DNA from: Phenylobacterium parvum
Lineage (GTDB): Bacteria; Pseudomonadota; Alphaproteobacteria; Caulobacterales; Caulobacteraceae
Assembly (NCBI RefSeq): GCF_003150835.1
Contig: NZ_CP029479.1
Coordinates: forward strand, 2,579,501 to 2,643,500
DNA: 64,000 nt
Direction of reading: 5' to 3'
Shown here: positions 59,690 through 64,000 of the stretch, piece after piece
How positions within the stretch are numbered: position 1 is the stretch's first letter
How the letters are laid out: every line of letters starts with the position of its first letter
Program-made: the position numbers and the translations under genes
The notes under the pieces: generated by a model
Told to the model about the DNA's origin: nothing
Database searches by the model: none
Seen by the model: the letters and a program-made list of their open reading frames with translations, nothing else

Positions 59690-61411
59690 TCAGAACCGGA
59701 CGGTAAGGCGAGCGACAGCCCTGACGTCGCCGGCCCGAGTCCGGGCCCCGTCGGCGAGGGCGCCGGCCACAGTGGCCCGCAATTCGGCCCGTCCTGCGAG
59801 GCGGGCCGTGGCTGCGACCCCGATGTTGGCGAGGGCGGCATCCTCGCCCCCGGAGGCGTTCCGCCCCCAGGCGGCGTCCGCGATCAGGGACGGCTGGACG
59901 CTGATGACGTCGGAGACGACCGGGATTTCTGCGAAGTCGAGATCTCCCTGGACCAGCAGGCCGTGGTCGGCGGCGCCGTCATCGTAGCTGTAGCCCCTGG
60001 CGGCGGTGAGACCGCCCAGGCCGAACTGCTCGGACCTGGGAAGGGCGCCGGTGGTCGCCTGCGCCCTGACCAGGGCCCGGAGGGTGCGGCCGCCCTTCAG
60101 CACCCGGGCGTGGACCAGGGACAGGCCGGCGTAGGCATAGTGCGCATCCTCCACCCGGCCATCGGAAATGGAGCGGATGCGGTACGTGCTGTTGGCGTCT
60201 CCAAGGTTGCCGGGGGAAAGCCTCAGGACGGCCTCGACCTCGGTCTGCGAGACCTGGGCGAAGCGGGTGCGGTTGTAGCCCGCGACGAGGTGGTAGGCGT
60301 TGAAGGCGCTCGAGGAGACCCGGACCTCGCCGAAGGCGGCGACGGAGACCTGGCGGCGCGCCTCAAGGCCCAGCCAGACGTCTCCCGGGGCTTGGGGGGA
60401 GCCTGTGAGGTTGGACAGGGCGAACCGGTAGGACACCGCCGCCTCGGCCATGGTGTCCTCGAGCTCGAAGACCTCGACGCGCTGGTGGGACTGGATCCAG
60501 TTGGCCGCAAGGTCGACCTGGGCCCTGGGCGCCACCGGGGCGGAGGCCTGGAGGGACTGGGAGAGATAGCCCCGCTCCGAGCGACCGCCGATATCCTCTG
60601 GAGATATCGTGACCTGGTAGGCCAGGAGGCTGTCCTTCAGACCAAGCCCGCCGGCCTGGACGCCTGCGAAGAGGCGGTTCCAGCTCGTCGTTTCCGAGCC
60701 GGTGTTGCCGTAGCCGGCGAAAATCGCCAGGGGCCGGGTCCGTGAGGTCCGGAGGATGAGGTCGGTCTCCCCGAGTCCCGCGCCCGGGCGGAAGATCGCC
60801 TCGACCGTCCGATAGGGATACCGGTTGAGCCAGACTAGGTCTTCCTGCAGCTGGCGGAGAGGGATCGCATCGCCGCGGGACAGGCGCACGGATCCCCGGA
60901 CATCATCGTCCGGATCCTCCGGCTCCTGGCGGACCTCGCCGATCCGGAACTCCACGATACGGAGCCTCAGGACCCCGCTGCTGAGGTCCTGGGGCGGAGT
61001 GACCACCGCGGCGAAGGGATAGCCCCTGCGCCGGTAGATGGCGTTGATGTCGCCCTGGATGGCGGTGACCACGGCCGTGGTCAGGGGCCGGCCGGCATGG
61101 CGCGCCAGCACCTGGCCAAGCTCGGCTTCGGTGAGGCGAAGGTCACCGCCCGCCACCACCGCGCTCCGGCCCTCGGGAAGGATCGCCAGGTCTGCGCCCG
61201 AGGCGGCGGCCAGGCCCCTCAGGGGCGGGCCGGCGACATCCGCCTCCTCAGGCCCGGCAGGGGGCGCGATCTCCGGGGTCAGGGGGGCGGCCGGGCGGTT
61301 GACCGGCGGCGGGTTCCGCTCCACGGCCTGGGCGAGCGCCTCCCCGCCCACCCCTGCCAGAAGGGCGGTGGCGATGACGAGAGGCCGGACGCGGACCTGA
61401 CTGGAACTCAT
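59690..61411 (-). CDS. TpsB-type (ShlB/FhaC/HecB) outer-membrane secretion/activation protein
   Basis: 573 residues from ATG 61411; the ATG at 61450 gives 13 extra residues before the signal peptide. A signal peptide (about 10-26), a Pro-rich linker, one clear POTRA (about 80-150, with VLRLRIVEFRIGEVRQE) and probably a second, then a beta-barrel from about 200 ending in Phe (ARLTVRF). ARGYSYDD near 490 is the conserved GYR-like turn of TpsB. It exports a TpsA adhesin or haemolysin, but no TpsA gene is in the window. Confidence 0.85.
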   Translation of the reverse strand: MSSSQVRVRPLVIATALLAGVGGEALAQAVERNPPPVNRPAAPLTPEIAPPAGPEEADVAGPPLRGLAAASGADLAILPEGRSAVVAGGDLRLTEAELGQVLARHAGRPLTTAVVTAIQGDINAIYRRRGYPFAAVVTPPQDLSSGVLRLRIVEFRIGEVRQEPEDPDDDVRGSVRLSRGDAIPLRQLQEDLVWLNRYPYRTVEAIFRPGAGLGETDLILRTSRTRPLAIFAGYGNTGSETTSWNRLFAGVQAGGLGLKDSLLAYQVTISPEDIGGRSERGYLSQSLQASAPVAPRAQVDLAANWIQSHQRVEVFELEDTMAEAAVSYRFALSNLTGSPQAPGDVWLGLEARRQVSVAAFGEVRVSSSAFNAYHLVAGYNRTRFAQVSQTEVEAVLRLSPGNLGDANSTYRIRSISDGRVEDAHYAYAGLSLVHARVLKGGRTLRALVRAQATTGALPRSEQFGLGGLTAARGYSYDDGAADHGLLVQGDLDFAEIPVVSDVISVQPSLIADAAWGRNASGGEDAALANIGVAATARLAGRAELRATVAGALADGARTRAGDVRAVARLTVRF

Positions 61412-61567
61412 TGGCCTTCGCCCCCGCCATCCATACGGCCTCACGGTCATCGTCAGGGCCTACGCGCCCGTTTTCGGGCCCAAGCCGGCAAACTTCAAGG
61501 CGGAAACGCCGGGTGGGACGGCCAGCGGGACCGTCGGAACGAAGCCCGGGCGCACCGGCGCGGAGGA

Positions 61568-62218
61568 TCAGGCGCCCAGGGGCGTAAAGAGGCGCGCCGG
61601 GCGGTGAGGGCCCCGTTCGAAGGCCTCCAGGGCCCGCACCCGACCGGAGTCTTCCATAAGCTTGCGGAAGTTCCGCTTGTCCACCGGCCGGCCCAGGGCC
61701 GCCTCGTAGCCCGCCTGGAGGCGCGCCAGGGTGAAGGCGGGGGGCATCAGGGGGAAGAGGAAGGCGGGGTCCGCCCGGACCTCCGCGGAAAGACGCACCA
61801 GCGCCGCCTCCAGGATGGCGTCGTGGTCGAAGGCCAGGTCCTGTGTTCCGGCCAGGGGACGCCAGGCCGCCTCGGCGGCGTCCGTCCCCGCCTTCAGGCG
61901 GACATCTTCCGCGCGGAGAAGGGCGAGGTAGGCTACGGAAATGACGCGCCCGCGGGGATCACGGTCGGGCTGGCTGAAGTTGGCGAACTGCAGGATCCGG
62001 CCCGGCCGGACCCCGGTCTCCTCCTCGGTTTCGCGGCGGGCGCAGGCGTCGAGGTCCTCGTCTTCCTGGAGGAACCCGCCAGGTAGGGCCCACCGCCCGC
62101 GGAAGGGGTCGCCACCCCTGCGGACGAGCAGGGCTTGCAGGGCGCCCTCCCGGAGGCTGAGGATCACTATGTCGGCGGCCACGGCGGGGCGCGGGTAGTC
62201 GTAGCAGAAGGCGGGCAT
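61568..62218 (-). CDS. nrtR: NrtR-type Nudix transcriptional regulator
   Basis: 216 residues from ATG 62218. Residues 1 to about 140 are a Nudix domain whose box is intact, GGFLQEDEDLDACARRETEEETG, so ADP-ribose hydrolysis may persist. The C-terminal winged helix is recognisable in MPPAFTLARLQAGYEAALGRPVDKRNFRK and the end RPARLFTPL. NrtR represses NAD-related genes and is released by ADP-ribose. It is divergent from an ADP-ribosylglycohydrolase fusion, and two GTGT-N7-ACAC repeats lie between them. Confidence 0.88.
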   Translation of the reverse strand: MPAFCYDYPRPAVAADIVILSLREGALQALLVRRGGDPFRGRWALPGGFLQEDEDLDACARRETEEETGVRPGRILQFANFSQPDRDPRGRVISVAYLALLRAEDVRLKAGTDAAEAAWRPLAGTQDLAFDHDAILEAALVRLSAEVRADPAFLFPLMPPAFTLARLQAGYEAALGRPVDKRNFRKLMEDSGRVRALEAFERGPHRPARLFTPLGA

Positions 62219-62222
62219 GTTA

Positions 62223-62237
62223 GTGTGTTGACAACAC
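62223..62237. promoter_or_regulatory. Probable NrtR operator 1
   Basis: GTGT (62223-62226), seven bases, ACAC (62234-62237); within it GTGTTGACAACAC (62225-62237) is a 13-base perfect palindrome. The -35 hexamer TTGACA of the fusion gene lies inside. It begins 5 bases upstream of the nrtR ATG. A second copy starts 25 bases further on. The NrtR assignment is inference from the neighbouring regulator. Confidence 0.6.
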
Positions 62238-62256
62238 CAAGTGGAATGTGTAGAGA
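62228..62256 (+). promoter_or_regulatory. Promoter of the phosphatase/ADP-ribosylglycohydrolase fusion gene
   Basis: A perfect -35 TTGACA (62228-62233), a 17-base spacer and TAGAGA (62251-62256), a poor -10 with three of six consensus bases. Each element lies under one of the two operators, so binding of a repressor would block it. The start codon is TTG 62302. Confidence 0.5.
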
Positions 62257-62262
62257 TTACAC
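62248..62262. promoter_or_regulatory. Probable NrtR operator 2
   Basis: GTGTA (62248-62252), GAGAT, TACAC (62258-62262), the same GTGT-N7-ACAC layout as operator 1. It covers the candidate -10 of the fusion gene. The flanking bases diverge between the two copies. Confidence 0.6.
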
Positions 62263-62301
62263 TATCATCCTGTCCCGGACCGTCAACCAAAGGAGACGCC
62301 C

Positions 62302-63828
62302 TTGATCCGAACCAGCCAGTCCCACCCCCTGAGGATCGACTCCGTAAGCGCCGGACCCGGCTGCATCGGCATGACCCTGGCGCCTGGAAAGAAGGGCCCC
62401 AGCCACTTCGGGAGCCAGTGGGATCGGGACCTGGAGGCGGACCTGGCCGTCATCGCGGGATGGCGGCCCACCCTGGTGGTCACCCTGATGGAGGCCGACG
62501 AATTCACCCTGCTCCGGACTCCCCGGCTCGGGGAGCGGGTCCGCGAGGCGGGGCTCGAATGGCGACACCTTCCCATTCGCGACCTGAAGGCGCCCGACAG
62601 GCGGTTCGAAAGCGCCTGGACCTTCGCCGGGGCGGAGATGAGGGACCTCCTGGTCCGGGGCGGGCGGGTCCTCCTCCACTGCAGGGGCGGACGGGGACGC
62701 ACGGGACTGGTGGCGGCCCGCCTGCTGGCGGAGCTGGGGGAGCCGGCCGAGGAGGCCCTGCGCCGTGTCCGCTCCGCCCGCGAGGGCGCCGTCGAGACCG
62801 AGCCCCAGGAGCGGCATGTCCTTTCCGTCGAGCCGGCGCCGGAGGACCCGGAGCGGACCTCGCGGCGGCTGGCCTGCCTTGCGGCGGGCGCCGTGGGCGA
62901 CGCCCTGGGCTATTCCATAGAGTTCCTCAGGCGGAACGACATCACCCGGAAGTTCGGGGAACAGGGCATAATGGCGCCGGAGACGGATGCGGCGGGCCGG
63001 ATCCTGGTCAGCGACGACACCCAGATGACCCTCTTCACCGCCCAGGGATTGCTTGAGTCCGCCGAGCCGACCGTGGAGGCGCGCACCGCCGCCCAGCGCC
63101 GCGCCCTTCTCGACTGGCTAGAGACCCAGGAAGGGGTCTTCCGGCCGGGACGGAATGGCCTGCTGGCCCACCCTTCCCTTTGGGTGCGCCGGGCCCCGGG
63201 CGCCACCTGCCTGTCGGCGCTCAGGGCCGGCGGTCGGGGCGACCTGGTCCGCAAGATCAACGACTCCAAGGGATGCGGCGGGGTGATGCGGGCGGCCCCC
63301 TTCGGCCTGCTGCCCGACGTCTCACCGGAGACCGCCTTCGAGCTGGGCGTCCGGGGCGCGGCCCTGACCCACGGCCACCCCTCTGGCTATCTGCCCGCCG
63401 GCGCCCTCTCGGCCCTGGTCGCCGGCCTGATGACCGGCCGGCCCCTGGACGCGTCCTGGGCCGAGGTCCGGCGCCTCCTGGCTCGCCAGCAAGACGCCGG
63501 GGAGACCCTGGAAGCGACCGACCGGGCCGTCGACCTGGCCGGGCGGGAGCGCATCAGCAACGCCGAGGGCATCCAGCGGCTGGGCGAGGGCTGGACCGGC
63601 GAGGAGGCCCTGGCCATCGCCCTGTTCGCTTCCTTCCGGGGCGAGGACCTGGTGGATACCCTGCGGATCGCCGCCAACCACGATGGCGACTCCGACTCCA
63701 CCGCCGCCATCGCGGGGAACATCCGCGGGGCGGAGGAAGGCCTCTACGGCCTGCCCCTCGAGTGGATCCAGGGCCTCGACGTCTTCGACCCCCTGGTGGA
63801 AATCTCCCGCCGGTGGCCCACGGCCTGA
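62302..63828 (+). CDS. Dual-specificity-phosphatase-like / ADP-ribosylglycohydrolase fusion protein
   Basis: 508 residues from TTG 62302, which has AGGAG six bases upstream; no in-frame ATG fits as well. Residues 1 to about 175 are a cysteine phosphatase domain with the P-loop HCRGGRGRTG (Cys 127, Arg 133) and a likely acid in IRDLKAPD (Asp 94). Residues about 185-505 are an ADP-ribosylglycohydrolase: SDDTQMTLFTA near 237, NDSKGCGGVMRAAPFG near 320, ALTHGHPSGYLPAGALS near 354 and NHDGDSDSTAAIAGNI near 459, the metal-binding rows of the DraG/ARH family. It should remove ADP-ribose from proteins or small molecules, with a phosphatase attached. Divergent from nrtR. Confidence 0.88.
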   Translation: MIRTSQSHPLRIDSVSAGPGCIGMTLAPGKKGPSHFGSQWDRDLEADLAVIAGWRPTLVVTLMEADEFTLLRTPRLGERVREAGLEWRHLPIRDLKAPDRRFESAWTFAGAEMRDLLVRGGRVLLHCRGGRGRTGLVAARLLAELGEPAEEALRRVRSAREGAVETEPQERHVLSVEPAPEDPERTSRRLACLAAGAVGDALGYSIEFLRRNDITRKFGEQGIMAPETDAAGRILVSDDTQMTLFTAQGLLESAEPTVEARTAAQRRALLDWLETQEGVFRPGRNGLLAHPSLWVRRAPGATCLSALRAGGRGDLVRKINDSKGCGGVMRAAPFGLLPDVSPETAFELGVRGAALTHGHPSGYLPAGALSALVAGLMTGRPLDASWAEVRRLLARQQDAGETLEATDRAVDLAGRERISNAEGIQRLGEGWTGEEALAIALFASFRGEDLVDTLRIAANHDGDSDSTAAIAGNIRGAEEGLYGLPLEWIQGLDVFDPLVEISRRWPTA

Positions 63829-63914
63829 GGCCGCGCGACGAATCCGGTTTTCCCTCTCGACGCAAGGCGATCTAGGATGGCGTGAACCCGCTGGAGCGAG
63901 GGAGGAGACAAGAG

Positions 63915-64000
63915 ATGACCGACATTCTGGACCTTGGGGGCCGCGTGGCCCTGGTGACGGGGGCAGGGCAGGGCGTGGGACGCCAGATCGCCCTGCACCT
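63915..64000 (+). CDS. Short-chain dehydrogenase/reductase, 5' end only
   Basis: The gene runs off the window after 28 codons. ATG 63915 has GGAGGAG eight bases upstream. The peptide MTDILDLGGRVALVTGAGQG continues with VGRQIALHL, which is the SDR NAD(P) loop TG-x3-G-x-G with the usual N-terminal strand. Substrate cannot be told. Confidence 0.85.
   Translation, partial: MTDILDLGGRVALVTGAGQGVGRQIALH

Noticed and set aside
61466-61479. GCCCG-TTTT-CGGGC hairpin between tpsB and nrtR as a terminator
   Set aside because: The stem is only 5 bp with no T run after it on either strand; too weak to list as a feature.
1-64000. Mobile elements, prophage, CRISPR arrays or defence islands
   Set aside because: No transposase, integrase, phage structural gene, terminal inverted repeats or spaced direct repeats were found. 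Composition is even across the window.

Overview
The window is about 70% GC, densely coded, and reads as a chromosomal segment of a Caulobacterales-type alphaproteobacterium, with Phenylobacterium the closest guess. The reasons are the fixNOQP-GHIS cbb3 oxidase cluster under an FNR/FixK box, the ChvI-ChvG/HprK/EIIA-Man/HPr string, the order glnD-murJ-trpS, the pseB/pseC pair and the very common 4-bp ATGA/GTGA gene overlaps. I see no rRNA, tRNA, CRISPR array, insertion sequence or prophage. No stretch longer than 300 bases lacks a gene; the longest gap is 49273-49564.

Layout. 1-1336: the tail of one gene and two complete tandem paralogues of a small C-terminally anchored family that I do not recognise, followed by a VIT1/CCC1-type transporter (1395-2096). 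2121-9990 (minus strand): a complete cbb3 oxidase operon, ccoN-O-Q-P-G-H-I-S, with an FNR/FixK site upstream. 10176-11409: two secreted small proteins that share one conserved block. 11433-16643: an S9 peptidase, an SSADH-type dehydrogenase and a GT4 glycosyltransferase. 16634-18312 (minus): a tyrosine phosphatase and a DUF3445 protein. 18401-19350: a HAD hydrolase coupled to a pterin dehydratase. 19830-22038: the first two pseudaminic-acid genes. 22170-27021: chvI-chvG-hprK-EIIA-HPr and a CYTH-CHAD protein. 27111-29358: ahcY with a palindromic operator at its promoter, and a pyridoxal-kinase-like gene.

29365-45354 (mostly minus): an LLM flavin oxidoreductase, rarD, asd, a leucine operon (leuC-VOC-leuD-ABM-leuB) that carries two extra small genes, a nucleotide-sugar dehydrogenase, a universal stress protein, trpS, murJ and glnD. 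45486-47737: a NatAB-like ABC exporter. 47761-50226 (minus): a phytanoyl-CoA dioxygenase-like protein probably starting at CTG, a DUF4893 protein, a 61-residue protein and a TerB protein. 50450-59660: an accessory catabolic/hydrolytic set (enoyl-CoA hydratase, Baeyer-Villiger-type monooxygenase, class C beta-lactamase-fold hydrolase, methyltransferase, HSL-type hydrolase, sulfatase, prolyl oligopeptidase). 59690-61411: a TpsB transporter with no TpsA partner in view. 61568-63828: an NrtR-type Nudix regulator divergent from a phosphatase/ADP-ribosylglycohydrolase fusion, with two operator-like repeats lying on the fusion gene's promoter. The window ends inside an SDR gene.

The most unusual items are the NrtR/ADP-ribosylglycohydrolase module, the tandem small-protein family at the left edge, the two proteins with the NPFTLVGNR block, the probable CTG start of the PhyH-like gene, and the extra VOC gene locked between leuC and leuD. 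All functions are assigned from motifs read by eye; no database search was run.
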